NCBI GenBank assembly: GCA_963786155.1
Contig: CAWAXW010000006.1
Coordinates: forward strand, 2,728,001-2,792,000
DNA length: 64,000 bases
Direction: 5' to 3'
Source: CAWAXW01 sp963786155
GTDB taxonomy: Bacteria; Actinomycetota; CADDZG01; WHSQ01
Notes under the pieces: generated by a model
Told to the model about the DNA's origin: nothing
The model's database searches: none
The model's input: only the letters and a program-made list of their open reading frames with translations
Made by a program: the position numbers and the translations under genes
Shown: one piece after another, positions 47,123 through 55,042 of the stretch
Layout: each line of letters opens with the position of its first letter
Position numbering within the stretch: the stretch's first letter is position 1

Positions 47123-47251
47123 ATGAGCAATACGGCCTGGCTGATCGTGGCCTTCGTCGTCGTCATCGGGGCGATCGGAAGCTACATCGCGTACATCTCA
47201 GCGCGCAGGAAACGACTCCAAGACAGACTTTCTGAGCTGAACGCGCGCTAG
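47123..47251 (+). CDS. ccmD: CcmD-like single-helix protein (42 residues)
   Basis: Short frame directly after ccmC: MSNTAWLIVAFVVVIGAIGS then YIAYISARRKRLQDRLSELN. One N-terminal helix and a basic cytoplasmic tail with the RRKRL pattern are the hallmarks of CcmD, which holds CcmC and CcmE together in the CcmABCD release complex. CcmD usually has 35-70 residues and follows ccmC. No other candidate exists nearby. Confidence 0.82.
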   Translation: MSNTAWLIVAFVVVIGAIGSYIAYISARRKRLQDRLSELNAR

Positions 47252-47333
47252 CTTCTTCGAGTTGAGTTTTCCCTGCTCAAACGCACAAAGTCACCGGATT
47301 CCCCCAACTAAACATTGCTAGGATGACGCCCGC

Positions 47334-47705
47334 ATGGCCCTGAGCGAACGTGTATTCAAGATGGCCGACAAGCCGATGACGTGGACGCGGGCGATCATCG
47401 GCGGATTCATCATCTATGTATTGGCGATCATCCTGCTCGGCCAGATCCCGTCGGTCATCATCTACAAGTTCGACCAGTACATCGCCGAGATCATCGAGTT
47501 CTCCACCAAGATCCCGGGCGTGAACGACGAGGGTCTCAACGCGAAGCAGGTTTTGATCGTGCGCGACATCGTCGCCAACACCGTGCAGAACGGGTTCCTG
47601 ATCGCGATGCTCGTCGGCGCCTACATCTGGCAAGAGAAGAAGCGCAAGCGCACGGGTGGCAAGGGCCTGCAGGATCCCGTCAAGGGCTACCTCTCGGGGA
47701 AGTGA
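47334..47705 (+). CDS. Membrane protein of unknown function, first gene of the bc-complex operon
   Basis: 123 residues with two likely helices (AIIGGFIIYVLAIILLGQIP and IVANTVQNGFLIAMLVGAYI) and a basic C-terminal tail (QEKKRKRTGGKG). I do not recognise a family. It starts 82 bases after ccmD, the largest gap in this stretch, so a promoter is likely in 47252-47333, although no clear -35/-10 pair is seen. It is followed after 6 bases by the ferredoxin. Conserved position would suggest an accessory subunit of the cytochrome bc complex. Confidence 0.75.
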   Translation: MALSERVFKMADKPMTWTRAIIGGFIIYVLAIILLGQIPSVIIYKFDQYIAEIIEFSTKIPGVNDEGLNAKQVLIVRDIVANTVQNGFLIAMLVGAYIWQEKKRKRTGGKGLQDPVKGYLSGK

Positions 47706-47711
47706 TGACCC

Positions 47712-48134
47712 ATGCCTAAGCCCCTCGAGCCGAAGCCGATGGAGATCATCGAAAAGCCGATCTTCCGCACCGACTACGAGATGGGCATCGTCGACGCAGA
47801 CTGGCTCAAGTCCGCCGTCAAGCCGAAGAACTTCATCGACTTCATCCCCGAGCAGTGCATCCTGTGCGAGGGCTGCGTGGACATCTGCCCCTGGTATTGC
47901 ATCTTCATGGTCGACACATCGGCCGTGGAAGAGACCGGCAACGTCGCCATCGCCAACATCATGGAAGAAAGCGACATCCTGTTCCTGATCGACGACAACG
48001 CGTGTACGCGCTGCAACCTGTGCGTCGAGCGTTGCCCCACGGGGGCCCTCGTGCAGAGCGGGGTCACGGGGGGCAAGAAGAAGACCGGAGCGCGCGCGAT
48101 GGGTACCGTGCCGTCGTCGCAGAAGGCGTCTTAG
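47712..48134 (+). CDS. 2[4Fe-4S] ferredoxin-type protein in the bc-complex operon
   Basis: 140 residues with two complete clusters' worth of cysteines: CILCEGCVDICP and CTRCNLCVERCPTGAL, separated by about 45 residues rather than the ~30 of small ferredoxins. An N-terminal ~50-residue extension and a basic tail (GGKKKTGARA) flank the domain. There is no signal peptide, so it works at the cytoplasmic face. It lies between a small membrane protein and cytochrome b. It may link a soluble low-potential donor to the quinone pool through the complex, but that is inference. Confidence 0.88.
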   Translation: MPKPLEPKPMEIIEKPIFRTDYEMGIVDADWLKSAVKPKNFIDFIPEQCILCEGCVDICPWYCIFMVDTSAVEETGNVAIANIMEESDILFLIDDNACTRCNLCVERCPTGALVQSGVTGGKKKTGARAMGTVPSSQKAS

Positions 48135-48148
48135 GGAAGGCGAGGGGT

Positions 48149-48922
48149 TTGGCAACAGCAAGTAAACCGACGATGAAGGAGCGGGTCGGCAAGTTCATCG
48201 ACACGCTCCACAACGGCCAGCTCTGGCGGGCCATCTTCCGGCCGGGCTCGATCTTCCGGCGCGGCTATGCCGACTCGCCTCGCAACCGCGCCTACGTCGT
48301 CATGAACTCGTTGCTCTACCACCTGCACCCCGTGAAGGTGAAGCGACACGGCATCAAGCTCTCGTACACGCTGTGTCTGGGCGGGTTGTCGTTCTTCTTG
48401 TTCATCCTGCTCACGATCACGGGCATCTATCTGATGTTCTTCTACCGGCCTTCGGTCGATTACGTGTACGCCGACATGCAGCGGCTGAACACTCAGGTCA
48501 GCTTCGGCCTGCTCGTCAGGAACCTGCATCGGTGGGGGGCCCACCTGATGGTCATCAGCGTGTTCCTCCACATGGCGCGGGTGTTCTACACGGGCGCCTA
48601 CAAGCCGCCACGGGAGTTCAACTGGATCGTCGGTGTCATCTTGCTGCTGCTGACCCTTCTCCTGGCCTTCACCGGGTATCTGCTCCCCTGGGACCAGTTG
48701 GCGGTGTGGGCGGTCACGGTCGGCACCGAGATGATGAAGAACACCCCGGTGGTGGGGGATCAGGTGCAGTTCGCCTTATTGGGCGGCCCGGTCATCGGGC
48801 CCGAGACGCTGCTTCGGTGGTACACGCTGCACGTCTTGTTCTTGCCGTTCATCATCGTCATCTTCATATCGATCCATTTCTGGCGGGTTCGAAAGGACGG
48901 TGGAATCTCGGGGCCCCTCTAG
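48149..48922 (+). CDS. Cytochrome b, N-terminal (b6-type) subunit
   Basis: 257 residues from the TTG at 48149 (GGGAAGG about 8 bases upstream), or 249 from the ATG at 48173. Four helices hold two b hemes: ligands in NLHRWGAHLMVISVFLHMAR and LRWYTLHVLFLPFIIVIFIS then IHFWRVRKDGG. The quinone-site region TGYLLPWDQLAVWAVTVGTE is typical of b6-like subunits. As in b6f complexes the protein ends after helix D, and the rest is in the next gene. No extra cysteine for a covalent ci heme is seen near the start. Confidence 0.93.
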   Translation: MATASKPTMKERVGKFIDTLHNGQLWRAIFRPGSIFRRGYADSPRNRAYVVMNSLLYHLHPVKVKRHGIKLSYTLCLGGLSFFLFILLTITGIYLMFFYRPSVDYVYADMQRLNTQVSFGLLVRNLHRWGAHLMVISVFLHMARVFYTGAYKPPREFNWIVGVILLLLTLLLAFTGYLLPWDQLAVWAVTVGTEMMKNTPVVGDQVQFALLGGPVIGPETLLRWYTLHVLFLPFIIVIFISIHFWRVRKDGGISGPL

Positions 48923-48940
48923 GGCGACGAGGAAACGGTT

Positions 48941-49756
48941 ATGCCAACACCCGACGAGGTCTACGAGCAGGTACTGGCCGAAGAGCAGTCCAAGGGCTCT
49001 TCACCGGCCGTCGCCCAGGCTCGAGCGAAGGCGGCTCGGGTGCGCGCGCAGCGGGGCTCGAAGGACCCGAACAAGCCGGACCCGTCGACCGCGCCGCGCG
49101 TAGCCAAGGGCGACGCGCCCGCAGCGGAGGCCAAGGAGCAACCAGCCGCTGCAGCCAAGCCGGCGGCCGCCGCAACCGCCACAGCCAAACCGGCTGCAGC
49201 CGCTCCGAAGGCCGGCGCTCCGACAAAGCGTGCGGTGGGGAACGGCGGCGTCGCGGTGCCCGAGCGGGTGCAACGGCTCCTGGCCGTCGTCAAGCCGGAA
49301 GCCATCCAAAAGGTCGAGCGGCAGCCGATGGATCGCGTCAACGTGTGGCCGCATCTGATGCTTGCCGAGTTCGTCTCGTTGGTCATCGTCATGGCGACGC
49401 TGACGTTCTTCTCCGTTGCGGTTGATGCTCCGCTGCGTGAGCTGGCGAACTTCAACCAGACGCCCAACCCATCGAAGGCTCCGTGGTACTTCCTCGGACT
49501 GCAGGAGCTGTTGCGTTACTTCCACCCGCAGGTCGCGGGAGTGACGATCCCGCAGGTGATCATCATCGCCCTGATGGCGGGGCCGTTCATCGACCGCAAC
49601 CCCTCGACGCGGCCGGACGACCGGAAGCTCGCGATCGTGCTGTTCAGCTTCTTCGTGTTGAGCTTCGCGGTGCTCACCACGATCGGGATGTTCTTCAGGG
49701 GGCCGGGGTTCAACTTCGTGTACCCGTGGGATGGAGGGATCTTCTTCGAGTTATGA
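48941..49756 (+). CDS. Cytochrome b C-terminal (subunit IV-type) with N-terminal soluble module
   Basis: 271 residues. Residues 1-45 (DEVYEQVLAEEQSKGSSP, RAKAARVRAQRGS) match the N-terminus of the cupredoxin at 18246-19256. An Ala/Lys/Pro linker to about residue 100 follows, then the subunit IV core: VWPHLMLAEFVSLVIVMATL, NPSKAPWYFLGLQELLRYFH (the PEWY-like loop reads APWY) and three helices. It completes the quinol-oxidising cytochrome b with the preceding gene. RBS GAGGAAA lies 7 bases before the ATG. Confidence 0.93.
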   Translation: MPTPDEVYEQVLAEEQSKGSSPAVAQARAKAARVRAQRGSKDPNKPDPSTAPRVAKGDAPAAEAKEQPAAAAKPAAAATATAKPAAAAPKAGAPTKRAVGNGGVAVPERVQRLLAVVKPEAIQKVERQPMDRVNVWPHLMLAEFVSLVIVMATLTFFSVAVDAPLRELANFNQTPNPSKAPWYFLGLQELLRYFHPQVAGVTIPQVIIIALMAGPFIDRNPSTRPDDRKLAIVLFSFFVLSFAVLTTIGMFFRGPGFNFVYPWDGGIFFEL

Positions 49757-49775
49757 CAGTGCTTAGGAGCACGCA

Positions 49776-50573
49776 ATGAGTCCAGCCACCATCGCCTTCA
49801 TAGTCATCGCAGTCAGCATCGTCGGCTGGGCGCTGTTCATGGTGAACGTGACCATCCGGCGCCAGCGGAAGGAGGCGCGCGCGGCCGGTGCGGGAGCCGC
49901 GCAGCAGACCGCCGAGGCCACCGAGGAAGCCGCGCCTGCCCCGGCCCAGGCCACGGTGACCGTCGAGAAGGTGCCGCCGAAAGCCCGCAAGCCGTTGACC
50001 CCCGAGCAGCTTGCCGTTTCCCGCCGGCAGTTCCTCAACCGGGCTATCACGTCGTCGTTCTCGGCCTTCCTCGGGTTCTTCGGCATGAGCACGCTGTCGT
50101 TCCTGTGGCCCACGCTCACCGGTGGATTCGGAACGAAGATCGCCGCCGGCAACATCAACGACCTCTTGAAGCAGGTCGGTCCCGAGAACGACTTCAAGCC
50201 ACTGTTCAACCCGGAGGGTCGCTTCTGGCTCGTGTACTACGACGGGACGGGCGACGACCCCGTGTACCTGGCGACCGGCGCGGCCGACGCCAAGCTCCAG
50301 GCGCTCTATCGGAAGTGCGTGCACCTCGGCTGCTCGGTCCCCCACTGCGAGAAGTCCATGTTGTTCGAGTGTCCCTGTCACGGGTCCAAGTACCGCCTCA
50401 CGGGCGAGTACTACGGCGGGCCCGCGCCGCGAGGCCTGGACCGCTTCCCGATCGAGATGGATGGGGACAACGTCCTGGTCGACACGGGCTCGGTCATCAC
50501 GGGCCCTCCGCGCGGCGTGAACACATGGTCACAGTTCGCCGAGCCCGTCGGCCCCTTCTGCGTACCGACGTGA
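49776..50573 (+). CDS. Rieske iron-sulfur protein of the bc complex
   Basis: 265 residues. A first helix at the very N-terminus (IAFIVIAVSIVGWALFMVNV), an Ala/Glu linker, then a twin-arginine-like SRRQFLNRAITSSFSAFLGF with the second helix, and the Rieske domain with CVHLGCSVP and CPCHGSKYRLTGEYYGGPAP (2Fe-2S ligands and the Pro loop). The extra N-terminal helix is typical of actinobacterial QcrA-like proteins. AGGAG lies about 7 bases upstream. It passes electrons from quinol to the cytochrome c encoded next. Confidence 0.94.
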   Translation: MSPATIAFIVIAVSIVGWALFMVNVTIRRQRKEARAAGAGAAQQTAEATEEAAPAPAQATVTVEKVPPKARKPLTPEQLAVSRRQFLNRAITSSFSAFLGFFGMSTLSFLWPTLTGGFGTKIAAGNINDLLKQVGPENDFKPLFNPEGRFWLVYYDGTGDDPVYLATGAADAKLQALYRKCVHLGCSVPHCEKSMLFECPCHGSKYRLTGEYYGGPAPRGLDRFPIEMDGDNVLVDTGSVITGPPRGVNTWSQFAEPVGPFCVPT

Positions 50574-50599
50574 TGGAAGCAGCCGGGGCAGAGGCTTAG

Positions 50600-51673
50600 A
50601 TGGATAACGAATTCCTTGTAATCGCGATCGTGGTCATCATCCCCGCGGCGATGCTGTGGGGGATCTTCCTCGCTCGCAGCGGCCGGGGAGGAAAGCCTCG
50701 CTTCTCGCTCGGCATCCCGCGCGCGATGCGTCCGGGCACGCCGGACGAGGTCCTCGAGTCGCGTCGCCTCGAACGCATGCAGATCGGAGCGCTGGTGGGC
50801 GTGCTCGCGTCGGCCGCGTTCATCCCTCTGTATTGGCTGCCCGAAGGAGAGCGCCACGACGCGTTCCAAGAGCGCTTCGACGAAGAGAGCATCGAGCGCG
50901 GCGAGCTGATCTTCGCGGTCGCGCCTCCTCTGCCTGAGGAATCCGATCCGCAAGAGTTCAAAGAGGCCGAGCACGCGATCGCGCTCGGCATGGGTTGCGC
51001 CAACTGTCACAGCAACAGCGACGTGCCTCAGTTCGTACCCGGCGGCTACACCGACCCGCGCACCGGCGAGATCGTTCGCTATCAGGCTCCCCCGCTGGGC
51101 ACCGTGTTCCAGCGCTGGGATGAGGAGGTCGTCCGCTTCACGATCGAGCGCGGTCGCCCGGGAACGCCGATGCCGACATGGGGCGTGCAGTACGGGGGCC
51201 CGATGACCCAACAGATGGTCGACGACGTGGTCGCCTACCTGATGTCGCTGCCCGGTAACCAGGAGCCCCCTCCCGAGGTGTCCGAGGCTTGCCAGGAACC
51301 GACCAGCGGCTTCAAGGACTGCGGCGAGGAGATCTTCGAGGCTCGCTGCGCGGTCTGTCACGGACCTCTGGGCCAGGGCAAGGAGGAAGGTGGGGTCCTT
51401 CCCGAGGACTTCCCGGATCCCGATGAGCCCGACCCCAACGACCCCGAGCTCCCGGAGGGCTTCACCGGGACCTGGTATCCGGGTCTTGCTCTGTGGGAGG
51501 GCGACGCCCGGCACATGAGCAGGGGCGTGCACTACACCACGATCGTCAACGGCCGGCGCTTCGCGTTCATGCCACCGTTCGGTGAGACGCCCTCGCAGGG
51601 CATCCCGGCCGCGCCCTATCCCCTCAACGACGCGCAGATCGAAGCAGTGATCAAGTACGAGCGGAATCTGTAG
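50600..51673 (+). CDS. Membrane-bound diheme cytochrome c of the bc complex
   Basis: 357 residues. Helix at residues 4-24, a basic loop, and a second helix (QIGALVGVLASAAFIPLYWL) anchor it. Heme-attachment sites are CANCH and CAVCH, with possible Met ligands in PGTPMPTWGVQ and FAFMPPFGET. The diheme plan resembles QcrC of other Actinobacteria, which wires the bc complex directly to the oxidase. The stop overlaps the next GTG start. Confidence 0.92.
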   Translation: MDNEFLVIAIVVIIPAAMLWGIFLARSGRGGKPRFSLGIPRAMRPGTPDEVLESRRLERMQIGALVGVLASAAFIPLYWLPEGERHDAFQERFDEESIERGELIFAVAPPLPEESDPQEFKEAEHAIALGMGCANCHSNSDVPQFVPGGYTDPRTGEIVRYQAPPLGTVFQRWDEEVVRFTIERGRPGTPMPTWGVQYGGPMTQQMVDDVVAYLMSLPGNQEPPPEVSEACQEPTSGFKDCGEEIFEARCAVCHGPLGQGKEEGGVLPEDFPDPDEPDPNDPELPEGFTGTWYPGLALWEGDARHMSRGVHYTTIVNGRRFAFMPPFGETPSQGIPAAPYPLNDAQIEAVIKYERNL

Positions 51674-52344
51674 TGGACCTCATATTCATAGAGGGAGTCG
51701 CCGTGACCGTCTCGGCGATCATCGTGTTCTGCGGGAGCATCTGGCTTCTGCTCGCGATGGTCCTAGGTCCCCGGCTCGCCTACTACGTCTCCGCTTCGGT
51801 GACTCTTGGGTTCCTGCTGATCATGGGCGTTGTGTGGTCGCTACCGTCGATCAGCCCACTCGGCCCGGTAGGCGTGTTGCCCGAGTGGAACGGTGTCGCG
51901 ATCGCCGAGGAGGGAGACCAGGCCGACTTCGGACCCTCGTCGTCGTATCCGGATTCGGGAGGCTGGTACGCGCCCGATCCCGAAGATGCGGGCGATGCAG
52001 CCAAGGCATCGGAGCTCAAGAACGGCGCGACCGACGAGTTGGAGGCCGCCCTCGAAGACGAAACACTCGACTCGTTCGAGTCCGCCGGCGACGCCAGCCC
52101 TAACGACGACACGCTGCGCTTCCTCGACCAGGACGGAACTCTCTACGGAGGCGTGGTACTCGAGCCTGTCGAGGGGGCCGAAGGCGACCCGGTCGTCGTT
52201 TTCCTCGAATACGACCCCGGCGCCCCGCTCCGCCCGGCCCGTCAGGTCACGGTTGGGACCGCGTTGCTCCTCGGGCTCCACCTTTTCGGGTTGAGCCGGG
52301 CGGAGAAGTCGGTCCGCCGTCGCAACGAGGCCTTGGGGGTGTGA
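51673..52344 (+). CDS. Membrane protein of unknown function in the bc-complex operon
   Basis: 223 residues from a GTG at 51673. Two helices at the N-terminus (VAVTVSAIIVFCGSIWLLLA, then YYVSASVTLGFLLIMGVVWS), an acidic extracytoplasmic region of about 110 residues (FGPSSSYPDSGGWYAP; DAGDAAKASELKNGATDELE), and a C-terminal helix ending in a basic tail. I know no family, but proteins of this layout occur after bc genes in related actinobacteria as best I can recall. It is coupled to both neighbours by start-stop overlaps. Confidence 0.78.
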   Translation: MDLIFIEGVAVTVSAIIVFCGSIWLLLAMVLGPRLAYYVSASVTLGFLLIMGVVWSLPSISPLGPVGVLPEWNGVAIAEEGDQADFGPSSSYPDSGGWYAPDPEDAGDAAKASELKNGATDELEAALEDETLDSFESAGDASPNDDTLRFLDQDGTLYGGVVLEPVEGAEGDPVVVFLEYDPGAPLRPARQVTVGTALLLGLHLFGLSRAEKSVRRRNEALGV

Positions 52345-52514
52345 TGGCCCGACTCAGGTTCATGCTCGCCGGCGTCGCGTTGCTCGTTTTGTCGGCCTGC
52401 TCCAAGCCCGGCATCAACGCAGGCGTACGAGGCGGGATCGCCTTCATCGCCTTCACGGTGTTCCTATTGCTGACGATAGCGATCCTCTGGTTCTTCCTCG
52501 GCCGCGAGGAGTAA
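52344..52514 (+). CDS. Tiny lipoprotein/membrane protein (56 residues)
   Basis: A 56-codon frame in TGATG overlap with the preceding stop: the N-terminus ends in a lipobox (LLVLSAC, Cys19), a short polar stretch follows, then a helix (IAFIAFTVFLLLTIAILWFF) and GREE at the end. It is the last gene of the bc operon, followed by a stem-loop. Its size and plan fit a small accessory subunit; no family recognised. Confidence 0.72.
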   Translation: MARLRFMLAGVALLVLSACSKPGINAGVRGGIAFIAFTVFLLLTIAILWFFLGREE

Positions 52515-52522
52515 CCCCACAT

Positions 52523-52567
52523 CGAGTGTGTGAGCAGCGACGTCAGGCGTGCCTCTTGACACACTCG
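52523..52567. terminator. Long stem-loop between convergent genes
   Basis: CGAGTGTGT at 52523-52531 pairs perfectly with ACACACTCG at 52559-52567, and the inner bases (GAGCA with TGCCTC) can extend the stem. It lies 8 bases after the stop of the last bc-operon gene and 9 bases from the stop of the convergent secreted protein gene, so it may end transcription from both sides. No long T-run follows. Confidence 0.6.
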
Positions 52568-52576
52568 GCGTTTGGG

Positions 52577-53521
52577 TTAGGGCTTCAGGCTCGAGGTGTC
52601 TACAACTTGGAAGGCGTTGCCCGGGACGTCTTTGAGAGTGTGTAGTTGGTCGTTGTCCCAGTTCTTGTTGGGTTCGCCGGAGATGAACCAGTCGGAGCCG
52701 TTGTCGGCGACCATCATCCCGTAGGTCTTGAGGGCCTGAAGGACTACCTTCGCTTGCTTCGGAAAGTCGCTGATGTCGTAGCCCTTCTTCAGCCGTAGGC
52801 GCAGGCCCATCGGGGGAAGATCGGGGTCGTTGTTGTCGCTCGCGAAGTGGCGAGCGGGATAGATGTACTTGCGACGGCTCTCGCTGACCGTGAACCGCAG
52901 GGCATGGTCGATCACGCCGGCCTTGACTTCCTTGAAACGCGCCAGGCCCGGCACGATCGGAAGCCCGGCCGCATCCGCTGAGGTCCAGCCCTTGGGCCTG
53001 AGCTTGTTCGAATTCAAGTCCCAGATCGCGCCCGAGCCGGCGCGCCACTTACCGTCCTTCTTGCGCAGGGCGTAGAGCTCGTAGAGCTTGCACTCGTCCT
53101 TGTGTACGAGCAGAGCGTGGCGGTCGCCGTCACCATTTGGGTTGCCCTCGATGTCCACGTTCTTCGGGATCGGGTAGGGGCCCTTGTCGCTCTCGCTCGC
53201 GTACTGGAAGCTGACCTTCGACTTCTTCTGGCCTTCACCCACGACTGTTATCGGTATGCCGATGGGGAAACCCTCGTACTTGCCCTCGCCGAAGTCGGGG
53301 TGCAACGTGTCGTTGGCCCCGATCGAGTTGATGATCGCTTTCGAGTTCTTCGCGACCGGAAGATCGTCGACCTTCTGGTTCCACGGATTGCTCGCGGGGA
53401 AGATGTTGCAATCGGGAGCGCCGGCAACCGGATGATGCGCGGCCGACTCGGGAGAGACCAAGACGCCGGCGACCACCGCCACCAGCGCCAGGTACTTACT
53501 CTTCTTCACCTTTGGTTGCAT
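52577..53521 (-). CDS. Secreted protein of unknown function
   Basis: 314 residues: basic N-terminus and signal peptide (YLALVAVVAGVLVSPESAAH), then a globular, aromatic-rich domain with NIFPASNPWNQKVDDLPVAK, GDGDRHALLVHKDECKLYEL and GLRLRLKKGYDISDFPKQAK. The three cysteines seen are too few for a disulfide-rich fold. I have no firm family; the sequence looks like the large group of actinobacterial secreted proteins around a jelly-roll-like domain. The start overlaps the preceding gene by 26 bases. Confidence 0.75.
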   Translation of the reverse strand: MQPKVKKSKYLALVAVVAGVLVSPESAAHHPVAGAPDCNIFPASNPWNQKVDDLPVAKNSKAIINSIGANDTLHPDFGEGKYEGFPIGIPITVVGEGQKKSKVSFQYASESDKGPYPIPKNVDIEGNPNGDGDRHALLVHKDECKLYELYALRKKDGKWRAGSGAIWDLNSNKLRPKGWTSADAAGLPIVPGLARFKEVKAGVIDHALRFTVSESRRKYIYPARHFASDNNDPDLPPMGLRLRLKKGYDISDFPKQAKVVLQALKTYGMMVADNGSDWFISGEPNKNWDNDQLHTLKDVPGNAFQVVDTSSLKP

Positions 53522-53753
53522 CTACAGCATCGTATCGGTCAGAAGGGGTCGCGCCTCGAGCGCGCGACGCCATCCCGAAACCCCACGCGAGGAGGACGTA
53601 CCCCACCAGGTTGCCGGCGATCAACACGAAACCGGGCAGATCGTTATCGACCACAGCCCTGAGCACATAGGTCACGAGCAGCACGAGCGCGCCGGCAAGC
53701 ATCACCTTGCGCCATGGCTCGAACGGCTTGCGTTTAGACGGTTGCGAGGGCAT
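53496..53753 (-). CDS. Small membrane protein
   Basis: 85 residues from an ATG at 53753 (a longer reading to 53780 overlaps hemL more). Two helices: MLAGALVLLVTYVLRAVVDN and FVLIAGNLVGYVLLAWGFGM, then a short polar tail ending GEEE. The ATG lies inside the last codons of hemL and the stop inside the secreted-protein start, so it is coupled on both sides. Function unknown. Confidence 0.72.
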   Translation of the reverse strand: MPSQPSKRKPFEPWRKVMLAGALVLLVTYVLRAVVDNDLPGFVLIAGNLVGYVLLAWGFGMASRARGATPSDRYDAVDATKGEEE

Positions 53754-55042
53754 CGTGGGTCGCTTCGACGATCCTGTCAATGTGAGCTTCCGTATGCGCC
53801 GAGGTCAGGAACAAGGCCTCGAACCGCGATGGAGGCAGGAAGACGCCCCGTTCGAGCATCCCGCGATGGAACGACGCGTACACCTCCGCATCGGTCGCGG
53901 TCGCCTGGGCCAGGTCCGACACTTCCTCTTCCGAGAAGAAGATCCCGGCGAGACCGCCCACGGCGGCTGCGTAGACCGGGACCTTGGCGATCGTGTCGGC
54001 CGCGTCGACGATCCCGCGCACGAGCGAACGAGCCGTGTTCTGAAGCCTGTCGTGGAAGTCCGGCTGCGCGGCCATCGTCGTCAGCGCTGCGATCCCGGCC
54101 GCCATCGCCACGGGATTGCCGGCAAGAGTGCCGGCCTGATACACCGGCCCCACGGGCGCGAGTTGGTCCATCAGGCCCTCGGGACCAGCTACCGCCCCGA
54201 TCGGCATGCCGCCGCCGAGCACCTTGCCGAGTAGGACCAGGTCCGCACGCACGCCGAAACGTTCCTGCGCCCCGCCGGGACCGAGCCGGAACCCAGTGAT
54301 CACCTCGTCGAACACCAGGAGCGCGTCGTACTCGTCGGCGAGAGCGCGCAAGCCTTCGAGATAGCCGTCGTGCGGAACGACCAAGCCCATGTTGGCGGCG
54401 ACCGGCTCGACCAGGATCGCGGCGATGTCGTCCTTGTGAGGTTCGAGCGCGCTCGCGAACCGCTTCGAGATCGTTGTAGGGAGCGATGAGCGTGTCGGCT
54501 GCTGCTGCCGGGGTCACGCCGGGCGTACCCGGGATGCCCAGAGTCGCAACTCCTGAGCCGGCTTCGACCAGCAGATGATCGACATGTCCGTGATAACAGC
54601 CGGCGAACTTCAGGATCTTCGAACGGCCCGTCGCCCCTCGAGCCAGACGCACCGCGGTCATCGAGGCCTCTGTACCCGACGACACGAAGCGAACCTTGTC
54701 GACATTCGGAATGAGGCCGAGCACCAAGCGGGCCAGCTCGACCTCGAGCTCGCTGGGCGCGCCGAAGGAGGTGCCGCGCGTCGCCGCCTGGGCGATCGCC
54801 TCGACGATCGCGGGGTGGGCGTGGCCCAAGATCGAGGCCCCCCATGATTGAACGAGGTCGATGTAGGTGTTGCCGTCGACGTCGGTGATCTCGGCTCCGC
54901 TTGCCGAAGCAACGAAGAACGGCTCTCCGCCGACTGCGCCGAAGGCACGCACGGGAGAGTTCACGCCGCCGGGCATCATCCCCTTGGCATCCGCGAGCAG
55001 CTTGTCGGAGCGCTCTCGATTCAGCGCGTTCCGCCGATCCAT
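53734..55042 (-). CDS. hemL: Glutamate-1-semialdehyde 2,1-aminomutase (one frameshift)
   Basis: PLP enzyme that converts glutamate-1-semialdehyde to 5-aminolevulinate, the step after HemA. The N-terminal half reads MMPGGVNSPVRAFGAVGGEP, YIDLVQSWGASILGHAHP and RGATGRSKILKFAGCYHGHV. The C-terminal half reads DALLVFDEVITGFRLGPGG, LVLLGKVLGGGMPIGAVAGP (PLP lysine) and YQAGTLAGNPVAMAAG. The halves are in different frames: one extra base near 54455-54470 separates NDLEAV from SALEPHKDDIAAILVEPVAA. The total, once corrected, is about 435 residues, normal. Start ATG at 55042 overlaps hemB by 22 bases. Confidence 0.93.

Noticed and set aside
47252..47333. TTGAG...CTCAA hairpin and a promoter before the bc operon
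   Set aside because: The stem is only 5 bp and no -35 box lies at a proper distance from the TAGGAT at 47319; too weak to list.
50600..50800. Third copy of the shared N-terminal module (TPDEVLESRRLER) in the diheme cytochrome c
   Set aside because: Only five residues match and the EEQxKGS and RAKAAR parts are missing; taken as chance.
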